In this document: piece after piece, positions 34,162 to 42,018 of the stretch
Numbering within the stretch: the stretch's first letter is position 1
Layout: each line of letters begins with the position of its first letter
From: Leifsonia williamsii
GTDB lineage: Bacteria; Actinomycetota; Actinomycetes; Actinomycetales; Microbacteriaceae
Assembly: GCF_030433685.1 (NCBI RefSeq)
Contig: NZ_JAROCF010000001.1
Coordinates: 1,798,001 to 1,862,000 of the forward strand
Direction of reading: 5' to 3'
DNA: 64,000 nt
Program-made: the position numbers and the translations under genes
The notes under the pieces: model-generated
The model's database searches: none
Told to the model about the DNA's origin: nothing
The model's input: only the letters and a program-made list of their open reading frames with translations

Positions 34162-34683
34162 ATGGCCGCCCCTCTCGACGACTCAGGAACTGACGTGCTC
34201 GCGACCTCGGAGCGGGAGGTCCTGGGCTGGTTGGAGTTCGGCGAGGCCTCCCGGCACCTGGCCGGTGAGGTGATGGAGAGCGGCTACGAGCCCGACATGG
34301 TCGTCGCCATCGCGCGCGGCGGGCTGCTGCTCGCCGGGGCGATCTCGTACGCGCTGGGCATCAAGGCGTGCGGCGCGCTCAACGTGGAGTTCTACACGGG
34401 CGTCGACTCGCGCCTCCCGGAGCCGGTGGTGCTGCCGCCGATGCTCGACTCGGCCGCGCTCGACGCCAAGCGCGTGCTGCTCGTCGACGACGTGTCCGAC
34501 TCGGGCCGCACGCTCGCGATGGTGGTCGACCTGATCGCCGCCTCCGGCGCCGAGGTGCGCACCGTCTGCCTGTACTCGAAGCCGCGGACCGTGCTCGAGC
34601 CCGACTTCGTCTGGCGCCGCACCGACCGCTGGATCACCTTCCCGTGGTCGGCGTTGCCGCCGGTCACGGCCGCCACCCACTGA
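34162..34683 (+). CDS. Phosphoribosyltransferase (PRTase type I)
   Basis: 173 aa. The PRPP-binding motif [15 protein letters not shown] sits near residue 110, and [14 protein letters not shown] is the usual pyrophosphate loop. Closest in style to hypoxanthine/xanthine-type PRTases of actinobacteria that are annotated without a defined substrate. The ATG at 34162 matches a leaderless promoter; the longer frame upstream is discounted. Followed by ung after 19 bases. Confidence 0.85.
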   Translation: MAAPLDDSGTDVLATSEREVLGWLEFGEASRHLAGEVMESGYEPDMVVAIARGGLLLAGAISYALGIKACGALNVEFYTGVDSRLPEPVVLPPMLDSAALDAKRVLLVDDVSDSGRTLAMVVDLIAASGAEVRTVCLYSKPRTVLEPDFVWRRTDRWITFPWSALPPVTAATH

Positions 34684-34702
34684 CGCGCGAGCGGAGCATC
34701 CG

Positions 34703-35404
34703 GTGACTGCCGCGCCGAAGACGCTCGAGGAGCTCGCCGCCGACGGGTCGATGGATCAGGGCTGGGCCGAGGCTCTGCACCCGGTCGCCGACCGCATCCG
34801 CGACATGGGCGACTTCCTGCGGGCGGAGGTCGCCGCCGGCCGGCACTACCTGCCCGCCGGGGAGAACGTGCTCCGCGCCTTTCGCGCCCCGATCGCCGAC
34901 GTGCGCGTGCTGATCGTCGGGCAGGACCCGTACCCGACGCCCGGGCACCCGATCGGGCTGTCGTTCGCGGTCGAGCGGCACGTGCGGCCGCTGCCGCGCA
35001 GCCTCCAGAACATCTACCGCGAGCTGCGCGACGACCTCGGCGTCGCGCCGCCCCCGCACGGCGACCTGAGCGCCTGGTCGGCGAACGGCGTGATGCTGCT
35101 CAACCGGGTGCTCACGGTGCGGCCCGGCGAGCCGGCCTCCCATCGGGGCAAGGGGTGGGAGGCGGTGACCGAGCACGCGATCCGGTCGCTGGTGGCGCGG
35201 GGCCGGCCCTTCGTGTCGATCCTCTGGGGGCGCGATGCGGCCACGCTGAAGCCGCTGCTCGACGGCAACCCGGTGATCGAGTCCGCCCATCCGAGCCCGC
35301 TGTCGGCGTCGCGCGGGTTCTTCGGGTCGCGCCCGTTCTCGCGCACGAACGCGCTGCTGGAGGAGGCGGGGGAGCGCCCGGTCGACTGGTCGCTGGAGCC
35401 CTGA
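34703..35404 (+). CDS. ung: Uracil-DNA glycosylase
   Basis: 233-aa family 1 enzyme. Water-activating Asp in GQDPYPTPG (about residue 74) and the catalytic His segment [11 protein letters not shown] (about 193) are intact; SLQNIYREL and [10 protein letters not shown] are family stretches. It removes uracil from DNA, starting base-excision repair. GTG start 19 bases after the phosphoribosyltransferase stop, with the weak upstream signal GAGCGGAG. Confidence 0.93.
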   Translation: MTAAPKTLEELAADGSMDQGWAEALHPVADRIRDMGDFLRAEVAAGRHYLPAGENVLRAFRAPIADVRVLIVGQDPYPTPGHPIGLSFAVERHVRPLPRSLQNIYRELRDDLGVAPPPHGDLSAWSANGVMLLNRVLTVRPGEPASHRGKGWEAVTEHAIRSLVARGRPFVSILWGRDAATLKPLLDGNPVIESAHPSPLSASRGFFGSRPFSRTNALLEEAGERPVDWSLEP

Positions 35405-35455
35405 TCCGTGGCGGCATCCACAGCCTCCCGTAACGCGCCCGCAACGGCGGCGACG

Positions 35456-35461
35456 TACGCT
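35456..35461 (+). promoter_or_regulatory. -10 box for the acetyltransferase (leaderless GTG)
   Basis: TACGCT ends 6 bases before GTG 35468. Confidence 0.5.
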
Positions 35462-35467
35462 GGAGCG

Positions 35468-36046
35468 GTGCTGGAAGAGGAGTACCAGGAGCGCCGCGTG
35501 CTGCCGCGCCATCTGCGCAAGACGGAGCCGCAGGAGGCGCCGTTCGAGTACTCCCTCCGCGAGGCGCGGCCGGAGGATTTGCCGGACGTGCGCGAGATCT
35601 ACAACCACTACGTCGCGAACAGCACCGTCACCTTCGACGAGGACCGCATGACGTTGCGCGAGTGGCGCAGCAAGTACGCGTACCTGAAGAAGCTCGGGAT
35701 GCCGTTCATCGTGGCCGAGTCGCCCAGCGGGCAGATCCTCGGCTACGCGCTGGTCACGCCGTGGAAGCAGAAGCGCGCCTACCGCTTCACGGTCGAGAAC
35801 TCGATCTACCTGCGCGCGGCCGCCACGGGCAAGGGCCTCGGCCGGGTGCTGCTGCAGGAACTGATCGACCGGTCGAAGGCCGCGGGGCTCAAGGAGATGA
35901 TCGCGGTCATCGCCGACAAGGGGGCGGAGGCGTCCATCCGGCTGCACGAGAGCTTCGGCTTCACCGAGATCGGCCGCATGGGCAGGGTCGGCTACAAGTT
36001 CGACCGCTGGCTCGGGACCGTGCTGCTGCAGAAGTCGCTGAAGTAG
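35468..36046 (+). CDS. GNAT-family N-acetyltransferase (phosphinothricin-acetyltransferase-like)
   Basis: 192 aa. REARPEDLPDVREIYNHYV opens the GNAT fold; the acetyl-CoA loop AATGKGLGRVLLQEL is near residue 120; the closing HESFGFTEIGRMGRVGYKFDRW is typical of PAT-like members. The frame reaches back to GTG 35408, but 35468 fits the leaderless spacing and places the domain close to the N-terminus; the extra 20 residues would be Ala/Thr-rich. Substrate unknown. Confidence 0.83.
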   Translation: MLEEEYQERRVLPRHLRKTEPQEAPFEYSLREARPEDLPDVREIYNHYVANSTVTFDEDRMTLREWRSKYAYLKKLGMPFIVAESPSGQILGYALVTPWKQKRAYRFTVENSIYLRAAATGKGLGRVLLQELIDRSKAAGLKEMIAVIADKGAEASIRLHESFGFTEIGRMGRVGYKFDRWLGTVLLQKSLK

Positions 36047-36059
36047 CGCCGACCGCCGG

Positions 36060-36065
36060 TACTCT
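36060..36065 (+). promoter_or_regulatory. -10 box for the methyltransferase (leaderless)
   Basis: TACTCT ends 6 bases before ATG 36072. Confidence 0.5.
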
Positions 36066-36071
36066 CGGCGC

Positions 36072-36740
36072 ATGGACGACGCGATCACCGACCGCAAACG
36101 CGCGCTGTACGAGGAGGTGGCGGACACCTATGCCGAGTGGCTTCCCGACACGAGCTTCGAGGCCGGCATCGACCTCGCCCTGATCCGGGATCTGGTGGAG
36201 CAGTTCGCCGCGCAGGCCCCGGACGGCCGGGTGGAGGTCCTCGACGCCGGCTGCGGCACCGGACGCCTGATCCCGTACCTGCGGTCGCTGGGCGACGGCG
36301 TCGTGCCGACGGGCGCGGACCTCTCGCCGGCGATGCTCGCGCACGCGAGAGCCGCGCACCCCGGCGTGGAGTTCGTGGCGGCGGACCTCGCCGCGCTGCC
36401 GTTCGCCGATGGCCGGTTCGACGGGGTCGTGGCCTGGTACTCGATCATCCACACGCCGCCGCACGCGCTGCCGCGGGTCTTCGGTGAGCTGCGTCGTGTG
36501 CTGCGGCCGGGCGGACTCCTGCTGCTCGCCTATCAGGCCGGCGTGGGGGAGCGCGTCCGTGCGGGCGCGTACGGGCACCAGGTGGAACTCCTGGCGTTCC
36601 TCCACCACACCCCGTACGTCCAGGCCGCCCTGGAGGCCGCCGGTCTCGCGGTCGAGCTCACGCTGGACCGCGCGCCGCGCGACTCGCGCGCGCAGGAGCG
36701 CCAGCCGCAGGGCTTCGTCCTGGCGAGGCGTCGGGACTAG
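36072..36740 (+). CDS. Class I SAM-dependent methyltransferase
   Basis: 222 aa. SAM-binding motif I VEVLDAGCGTGRLIPYL near residue 58, then ADLSPAMLAHARAAHP and FDGVVAWYSIIH. Typical small-molecule (methyltransferase-11-like) fold. Starts at a leaderless promoter and ends 10 bases before the EXPERA gene. Substrate not apparent. Confidence 0.88.
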   Translation: MDDAITDRKRALYEEVADTYAEWLPDTSFEAGIDLALIRDLVEQFAAQAPDGRVEVLDAGCGTGRLIPYLRSLGDGVVPTGADLSPAMLAHARAAHPGVEFVAADLAALPFADGRFDGVVAWYSIIHTPPHALPRVFGELRRVLRPGGLLLLAYQAGVGERVRAGAYGHQVELLAFLHHTPYVQAALEAAGLAVELTLDRAPRDSRAQERQPQGFVLARRRD

Positions 36741-36743
36741 GCT
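36738..36743 (+). promoter_or_regulatory. -10 box for the EXPERA-like gene (leaderless GTG)
   Basis: TAGGCT overlaps the methyltransferase stop and ends 7 bases before GTG 36751. Confidence 0.45.
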
Positions 36744-36750
36744 CCCGCCC

Positions 36751-37299
36751 GTGACCACTGTGAGCCAGGACAGCAGCGGGCTCGCCTCCGCCGCCCCCGC
36801 GACGCCCGCGAACCTGCCGCTGCGCAAGCGCCCGATCGACATCCTGTTCATCGTCGTGTTCTCGCTGTTCATCGTCACGTGCGTGATCAGCGACGCGATC
36901 CCGACGCTCGGCATCCCGCAGGCGGAACACTCGCCGAACCTGCTGGCCCAGTGGAACTGGTGGTACTCGCACCAGTGGGATCCGCTCTACGAGCACCCGC
37001 CGCTGTGGCTGCGGTTCATCACGGGCACGAGCGCCTTCCTCTACCTGCCGTTCTACGTGCTCCTCGTCGTGTGCCTCGCGAAGGGCATCAACGGTATCCA
37101 GCTGTTCGCCGTCATCTACGCCACCATGATCATCAGCCTGACGGCCATCCCGATCTTCGGCGTCGAGTTCTTCGGGCCGGAGGGACAGCGCACGCCGAAC
37201 CCGGCGATGTTCCTGCTCTACAACGGCCCGTACGTGCTGTTCCCGTTGCTGCTGCTCATCCGCATGCGCAAGCCGCTCCCGTTCACCAGGAGGTTCTGA
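36751..37299 (+). CDS. EXPERA-like (emopamil-binding/TMEM97-type) membrane protein
   Basis: 182 aa with four membrane segments (about 28-48, 88-108, 112-132, 155-172). The layout with polar residues in the first helices (IDILFIVVFSLFIVTCVISD) and WDPLYEHPPLWLRFITGTSAFLYLPFYV resembles the EXPERA domain of sterol isomerases and TMEM97. In eukaryotes that domain works on sterols; the bacterial role is unknown. GTG chosen for leaderless spacing. Its stop touches the next ATG. Confidence 0.7.
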   Translation: MTTVSQDSSGLASAAPATPANLPLRKRPIDILFIVVFSLFIVTCVISDAIPTLGIPQAEHSPNLLAQWNWWYSHQWDPLYEHPPLWLRFITGTSAFLYLPFYVLLVVCLAKGINGIQLFAVIYATMIISLTAIPIFGVEFFGPEGQRTPNPAMFLLYNGPYVLFPLLLLIRMRKPLPFTRRF

Positions 37300-37533
37300 A
37301 TGCCACTGCTCGAAGATCTGACCGTCTACGAGGACGGCGACGACTACACCGTCTACGACCACACCGAGGTCCTCGAACAGGACACGGAGCTCGGCCGCGG
37401 GCGGCAGCTCGGCGTCATCCGGGCGCAGGCCGACGGCACGTACGTGCCGGAGGGTGCGGGCGCGGTCTACGAGTACGCGTCGCCGGCGCGCACGCTGGAC
37501 GAGGCGCTGGAGGCGTTCGTCGGTTCGGCGTGA
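37300..37533 (+). CDS. Small acidic protein, unknown
   Basis: 77 aa, strongly acidic (LLEDLTVYEDGDDYTVYDHTE) with no membrane segment. ATG follows directly on the TGA of the EXPERA gene, with AGGAGG a few bases before it, so the two are translationally coupled. I do not recognise a family. It is probably a soluble partner of that membrane protein; this is inferred from position only. Confidence 0.75.
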   Translation: MPLLEDLTVYEDGDDYTVYDHTEVLEQDTELGRGRQLGVIRAQADGTYVPEGAGAVYEYASPARTLDEALEAFVGSA

Positions 37534-37542
37534 CCGCGCCGC

Positions 37543-37881
37543 TCAGGCGGCGGGCTGCTTCGCGCCCAGCTCCAGCAGGCCCACCCCGCCGACCACGAGC
37601 ACCAGCCCGACGATCTGCACCCAGGTCAGCGGCTCCTTGAAGAACAGCCACGAGATCAGCGCGATCGCGGCGACCCCGACGGCCGACCAGATCGCGTACG
37701 CGATCCCGAGCGGCACGCCGCGGGCGAGCGTCTGGCTGAGGGCGAAGAACGAGGCGACGTAGCCGACGACCACGACGACGTACGCCCACCACTTGGCGTC
37801 CTCGCCCGAGGTGAACTTGAGGAAGGTCGTCGCGACGACCTCGGTGGCGATCGCGACCGCGAGGTAGACATAGCCCAGCAC
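37543..37881 (-). CDS. Small multidrug resistance (SMR) family transporter
   Basis: 112 aa with four membrane helices. With GTG 37881 as start, the essential coupling glutamate (in AIATEVVAT) is residue 14, exactly as in EmrE. A TTG three codons upstream (37890) would shift it. The C-terminal helix VQIVGLVLVVGGVGLLEL and GIAYAIWSAVG are family-typical. Antiports cationic compounds against protons as a dimer. A TAGCGT box (37895-37890) lies 8 bases before the GTG. Confidence 0.88.
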   Translation of the reverse strand: MLGYVYLAVAIATEVVATTFLKFTSGEDAKWWAYVVVVVGYVASFFALSQTLARGVPLGIAYAIWSAVGVAAIALISWLFFKEPLTWVQIVGLVLVVGGVGLLELGAKQPAA

Positions 37882-37916
37882 GAGAGGCAACGCTACCGAG
37901 TGGAGGTGACGCGGGG

Positions 37917-38351
37917 ATGGACGACGCGACAGGACAGAACGATACCGACCGGGTGCGCCAGCTGCGGATCGTGGTGGAGGCCGCGGACTACGACGACGCG
38001 CTCGCCTTCTTCCGCGACGTGCTCGGCCTGCCCGAGCAGGAGTCGTATCAGGGCGACGGCGGGGCGCGGGTGGCGATCCTCGACGCCGGCCGGGCGACGC
38101 TCGAGCTGGCGAACCCCGCGCAGAAGGCGATGATCGACGAGGTGGAGGTCGGCCGTCCGGTCGCGCCCGCCATCCGGCTGGCGTTCGAGGTCGGCGACGG
38201 CCGCTCCGTCACCGCCCGGCTGGTGGCGGCCGGTGCCGAGCAGCTCGCGCCTCCCACCGTCACACCGTGGAACTCGCTGAACGCGCGGCTGGCGGCGCCC
38301 GCCGGGCTCCAGATCACGGTGTTCCAGGAGCTCGGGGACGCCGCCGGCTGA
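37917..38351 (+). CDS. VOC superfamily protein, single domain
   Basis: 144 aa. Opening strand RQLRIVVEAADYDDALAFFRDVLGLPEQESY, central strand VAILDAGRATLELA and end RLAAPAGLQITVFQEL follow the glyoxalase fold. Divergent from the SMR gene with 35 bases between starts. No clear ribosome site except GCGGGG. Function unknown. Confidence 0.83.
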   Translation: MDDATGQNDTDRVRQLRIVVEAADYDDALAFFRDVLGLPEQESYQGDGGARVAILDAGRATLELANPAQKAMIDEVEVGRPVAPAIRLAFEVGDGRSVTARLVAAGAEQLAPPTVTPWNSLNARLAAPAGLQITVFQELGDAAG

Positions 38352-38365
38352 GGCGGGCTGACGGA

Positions 38366-39145
38366 TCAGCTCTTCGGTGTCGCCCTGCTGAGCGCCGCGT
38401 ACCCGATCAGCGCGGCCAGGGCGGTCGGCACGAGCAGCCACGCCACCACACCGACTGAGCCCATCGTCACGAACCACTCGCCGACCGCCGGCCAGTTCTG
38501 CGTGAAGGTGATCAGCGCGACGCTGCCGACGATCAGCAGGGCGAGGACCGCGCCCGCCACGAGCACCCCGTACATCCGCCAGCGCATGTACAGCGTGCCG
38601 GCGGCGGCGCCGATCGCGAAGAAGAACAGCATCGCGACGAACACGATGAACAGCCGGGAGAGCACCCCGCCGTCGGCGAAGTACACGCTGGTGAACATGT
38701 GGCCGCCGAGGCCCCAGCCGTTCGTCCACTCCTCGACGTAGGAGAGCAGCGTGAACGCGACGGCGTAGCCCGCTGACAGCAGCACGAAGGTGAGCCCGGC
38801 GCCCAGCGCGAAGTCGCGTCGGGTGGCGCTGTAGCCGAGCGCGAACGGGAAGGTCAGGGTGATGGCCTGGATGCCCACCACGAGCATGTAGACGAAGATG
38901 TAGAAGGCTCCGCCGCTCCACTGCGTGCCGTCCATGGCGTCCGCCCGGTCGGCCGGACCGGTCGCGCCCCAGATGATCCACCAGATCAGCCAGTTCACGA
39001 GCCAGATGAAGCCCATGATCATCGCGGGCACCCAGATCGTGGTGGCCTTGTTGGCGACGATCAGCCGGACGACGCGCCAGATGCGGCGGGCGGAGGCGGG
39101 GGCGGCGCTCAGAGTGGGAGCTGCGGTGTCGGTGATCGCGGTCAT
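38366..39145 (-). CDS. ABC-2-like membrane subunit of GntR-regulated transporter
   Basis: 259 aa, about six membrane segments (residues 38-58, 80-100, 112-135, 160-182, 190-212, 225-245), no catalytic motif. Its ATG overlaps the stop of the ATPase gene (ATGA). With GntR regulator and ATPase it forms a three-gene operon like the YtrABC type, which in Gram-positives responds to cell-wall stress. Substrate unknown. Confidence 0.75.
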   Translation of the reverse strand: MTAITDTAAPTLSAAPASARRIWRVVRLIVANKATTIWVPAMIMGFIWLVNWLIWWIIWGATGPADRADAMDGTQWSGGAFYIFVYMLVVGIQAITLTFPFALGYSATRRDFALGAGLTFVLLSAGYAVAFTLLSYVEEWTNGWGLGGHMFTSVYFADGGVLSRLFIVFVAMLFFFAIGAAAGTLYMRWRMYGVLVAGAVLALLIVGSVALITFTQNWPAVGEWFVTMGSVGVVAWLLVPTALAALIGYAALSRATPKS

Positions 39146-40083
39146 GCGCTCTGCTCGAATTCTGTCTCACGGACGTTGGTCTTGCGGACGATGAGTTGCT
39201 GGAGGGAGACCGGCGCGAGCTCGAGCCCGGCGCTCGCGGCCTCCGCCCGGTCGGCCGGGCCGAGGCCCGCCACGGTCACCGAGGCGAGGCCGCCGATGCC
39301 GTCGCGGTGCAGCACCTCGCGGGAGGCCACGAACGCGTCGACCGCGGTGCGCGGGCCCACGACGGTGGTGGCGGAGCCCCGCAGCACGTCCGCGTCCTCG
39401 TCCATCAGGATGCGGCCCTGGTCGATGACGACGACGTGCTCGAGGAGGTTGGCGACCTCGTCGATCAGGTGCGTCGAGAGCACCACGGTGCGCGGGTGCT
39501 CCGCGTAGTCCTCGAGCAGCCGGTCGTAGAACAGCTGCCGTGCCACGGCGTCCAGGCCCAGGTACGGCTCGTCGAAGAAGGTCAGCGGCGCGCGGGAGGC
39601 GAGCCCGACGATGACGCCGAGGGCCGAGAGCTGCCCCCGGGAGAGCTTCTTGATGCGGCGGTTCAGCGGCACGCGGAACTCGTCGATCAGCTGCCCGGCG
39701 AACTCCTCGTCCCAGTGCTCGAAGAACCAGGGCGCGCTGCGGAAGACGTGCTTGGGCTGCCAGTCGTCGGGGTAGCGCTGGCTCTCTTTGATGAAGCAGA
39801 TGTTCTGCAGGACGCGGGCGTTCTCGGTCGGCTTCTCGCCGAAGACGCGGAGGTCGCCCTGGCTGGCGAAGTCCTGCCCGGTGATGAGGTGCATCAGCGT
39901 CGTCTTGCCGGCGCCGTTGCGCCCGAGCAGGCCGTGGATGCGGCCAGGCCGCAGGGTGAGCGTGACGTCGTCGATGGCGGTGAAGCCGCCGAACCGCTTG
40001 CTGACGCCGGTGAGCTGCACCGCCGGGGCGATGGAGGCGGGCGCGGCGGTGCCGTGCGCGGTGGAGGTCGTGGGCGCGTTCAT
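39142..40083 (-). CDS. ABC transporter ATP-binding protein (GntR operon)
   Basis: 313 aa. Walker A GRNGAGKT near residue 50, signature LSRGQLSALG near 150, Walker B LTFFDEPYLGLD near 174 and the switch histidine in STHL near 205, then an ~95-residue C-terminal part. The signature is LSRGQ rather than LSGGQ. ATG 40083 sits just before the GntR stop, so all three genes are coupled. Confidence 0.88.
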   Translation of the reverse strand: MNAPTTSTAHGTAAPASIAPAVQLTGVSKRFGGFTAIDDVTLTLRPGRIHGLLGRNGAGKTTLMHLITGQDFASQGDLRVFGEKPTENARVLQNICFIKESQRYPDDWQPKHVFRSAPWFFEHWDEEFAGQLIDEFRVPLNRRIKKLSRGQLSALGVIVGLASRAPLTFFDEPYLGLDAVARQLFYDRLLEDYAEHPRTVVLSTHLIDEVANLLEHVVVIDQGRILMDEDADVLRGSATTVVGPRTAVDAFVASREVLHRDGIGGLASVTVAGLGPADRAEAASAGLELAPVSLQQLIVRKTNVRETEFEQSA

Positions 40084-40442
40084 GCGCTGATGCCTTCCTT
40101 CTCGATCATGCTGGTGAGCTGGTCGGGGCCGATCCCGAGCTTCGCCGCCTCGGCGAGCAGCGGGCGCAGGTACTCGTCGCGGAAGGCCTCTCGCCGTTTG
40201 GCGACGAGCTTCTCGCGAGCGCCGGTGGAGACGAACATTCCGATTCCTCGCTTCTTGTACAGGATCCCCTCGTCGACGAGGAGGTTGACGCCTTTGCCGG
40301 CGGTGGCCGGGTTGATGCGGTAGAAGGCCGCGAACTCGTTGGTGGACGGCACCTGGCCCTCGGCGGGGTAGACCCCGTCGATGATGTCGTCCTCGATCTG
40401 CTCGGCGATCTGCACGAAGATCGGCTTGCCTTCGTCGATCAC
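40080..40442 (-). CDS. GntR-family transcriptional regulator, YtrA subgroup
   Basis: 120 aa. Winged helix (residues 1-75: PIFVQIAEQIEDDIIDGVYP, VPSTNEFAAFYRINPATAGKGVNLLVDEGILYKKRGIGMFV) and a short ~40-residue helical tail in place of a ligand domain, the hallmark of the YtrA group. Such regulators repress their own ABC operon. GTG start at 40442; a second GTG-type start two codons upstream exists in the frame. It overlaps the ATPase start. Confidence 0.88.
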   Translation of the reverse strand: MIDEGKPIFVQIAEQIEDDIIDGVYPAEGQVPSTNEFAAFYRINPATAGKGVNLLVDEGILYKKRGIGMFVSTGAREKLVAKRREAFRDEYLRPLLAEAAKLGIGPDQLTSMIEKEGISA

Positions 40443-40460
40443 CGAGACCTCGTGGGTTCA

Positions 40461-40476
40461 TTACTCATGTAACTAA
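40461..40476. promoter_or_regulatory. Candidate GntR (YtrA-type) operator
   Basis: TTACTCATGTAACTAA, an imperfect inverted repeat (5 of 8 pairs), is 18 bases upstream of the GntR gene in the A+T-richest stretch of this area. An autoregulatory site is expected there for YtrA-type proteins; binding is inferred. Confidence 0.5.
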
Positions 40477-40522
40477 CCAACCAGGTCGGACCGGCGTTTG
40501 TCAAGAGCCGATTCGCGCGGGA

Positions 40523-40528
40523 TAGCCT
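40523..40528 (+). promoter_or_regulatory. -10 box for the amidase (leaderless)
   Basis: TAGCCT ends 6 bases before ATG 40535. Confidence 0.5.
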
Positions 40529-40534
40529 GGCGGC

Positions 40535-41962
40535 ATGGCCGACCTTCACGAGCTGACCGCGCTGGCCCTCTGGCAGGAGCTGCAGAGCGGCCGCATCTCG
40601 CCGCGCGAGCTGACCGAGCACTACCTCGACCGGATCGAGCGGCTGAACCCGTCGATCGGCGCGTTCGTCACCGTCGACCGGGAGGCGGCACTCGCCAGGG
40701 CGGAGGAGGTCGCCGAGCGCGTGCCGCACACCGCGCCGCTCTGGGGGCTGCCCTCGGGCGACAAAGACCTCTGGCAGCGGGCCGGCGCCCCGGCCGGCTT
40801 CGGGTCGCGGGCGCTCGCCGGATTCGTCGCCGACACCTCCGACGAGATCGTGCAGACCCTCGACGCGGCGGGCACGGTGAGCCTGGGCCGGACCGCCGCC
40901 CCCGAGTTCGGCCTCCCGTCGTACACCGAGTCGCTCGCGAACCCGCCCGCGCGCAACCCCTGGGACCTCGCGCTCGGTGCCGGAGGGTCGAGCGGAGGCG
41001 CGGCCGCGGCGGTCGCGGGCGGCCTGCTGCCGTTCGCGCCCGGCTCCGACGGCGGCGGCTCCGTACGCATCCCGGCCGCCGCGTGCGGCCTGGTCGGGAT
41101 CAAGCCGTCCCGCGGCCTCGTGCCGGCGGGCAGCGGACTGGAGTCGCTCGGCGGTCTGGTGGTCGCCGGGCCGCTGGCGCGCACCACGGCCGACGCGGCC
41201 CTCCTGCTCGACGGCATGATCGCGCAGCACAACGGCCGGATCGACCACCACTACACGCTGCGGGCGCCGTACGACGACGACGGGCCTTTCCTCGGCACGG
41301 CCGTGCGCGGGGAGGGACGCTTCCAGCTCGGCGTCATGACCACCTCCGCCTGGGACGACGCCTACGACATCACCGTCTCGCCCGAGGCGCACGCCGCACT
41401 CGACGCCGCCGTCGCGGCCTTCAGCGCCATGGGGCACGGGATGGAGGAGACGGCGCTCGCGCCCGACCCGACCTATGCGCCCGCGTTCCGCACGCTCTGG
41501 CAGGCGGGCGCCGCCTCCATACCGGTCGAGGGGGAGCAGCTCGACCTGCTGGAGCCGCTGACCTCGTGGCTGGTCCGCCGCGGCCGCGAGCTGACCGCCC
41601 GCGAGCTCGCGGAGGCGCTGCGCGCGCTGACCGCGTACGAGCGCTCGTTCATCGCGCAGCTCTCCGGCTTCGACGCCGTGCTCACCCCGGCGCTCGCCCT
41701 GACCCCCCGACCGGTGGGCTGGTACGACCAGGAGGACGGCGAGCGTAACTTCGCCCAGCAGGTGCAGTACACGCCGTTCACCTCGATGGTGAACGTGACC
41801 GGACTGCCCGCGATCGTGCTGCCGATCGCGCAGACGGAGGACGGCCTCCCGATGGGTGTGCAGCTGATCGGCCGCCCCGGGGGCGAGCGCACCCTGCTGT
41901 CGCTCGCGGCGCAGCTGGAGCGGCGCGTGCGCTGGTCGGAGCGGCGGCCGCCGGTCTGGTGA
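40535..41962 (+). CDS. Amidase signature enzyme
   Basis: 475 aa. The Ser-cisSer-Lys triad can be traced: Lys in PSGDKDLWQ (about residue 75), cis-Ser and nucleophile Ser in the GAGGSSGGAAAA ... GSDGGGSVRIPAAACG signature (about 148-182). The C-terminal part holds ALTPRPVGWYDQ and TSMVNVTGLPAIVLP. It hydrolyses amides; no Gat partner genes are near, so it is not a tRNA amidotransferase. Substrate unknown. Confidence 0.88.
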   Translation: MADLHELTALALWQELQSGRISPRELTEHYLDRIERLNPSIGAFVTVDREAALARAEEVAERVPHTAPLWGLPSGDKDLWQRAGAPAGFGSRALAGFVADTSDEIVQTLDAAGTVSLGRTAAPEFGLPSYTESLANPPARNPWDLALGAGGSSGGAAAAVAGGLLPFAPGSDGGGSVRIPAAACGLVGIKPSRGLVPAGSGLESLGGLVVAGPLARTTADAALLLDGMIAQHNGRIDHHYTLRAPYDDDGPFLGTAVRGEGRFQLGVMTTSAWDDAYDITVSPEAHAALDAAVAAFSAMGHGMEETALAPDPTYAPAFRTLWQAGAASIPVEGEQLDLLEPLTSWLVRRGRELTARELAEALRALTAYERSFIAQLSGFDAVLTPALALTPRPVGWYDQEDGERNFAQQVQYTPFTSMVNVTGLPAIVLPIAQTEDGLPMGVQLIGRPGGERTLLSLAAQLERRVRWSERRPPVW

Positions 41963-42006
41963 GAGGCGCTGCGACTCCGCTGGTGTGCGGGGAGGCCGCC
42001 CGCCGC

Positions 42007-42012
42007 TAGCAT
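42007..42012 (+). promoter_or_regulatory. -10 box for the PLP decarboxylase (leaderless GTG)
   Basis: TAGCAT ends 6 bases before GTG 42019. Confidence 0.5.
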
Positions 42013-42018
42013 GCGCGT

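Noticed and set aside
38366..39145. Reading the GntR-operon membrane protein as a sugar-type ABC permease
   Set aside because: It lacks an EAA loop and a binding-protein gene, so an ABC-2-like exporter or sensor is more likely.
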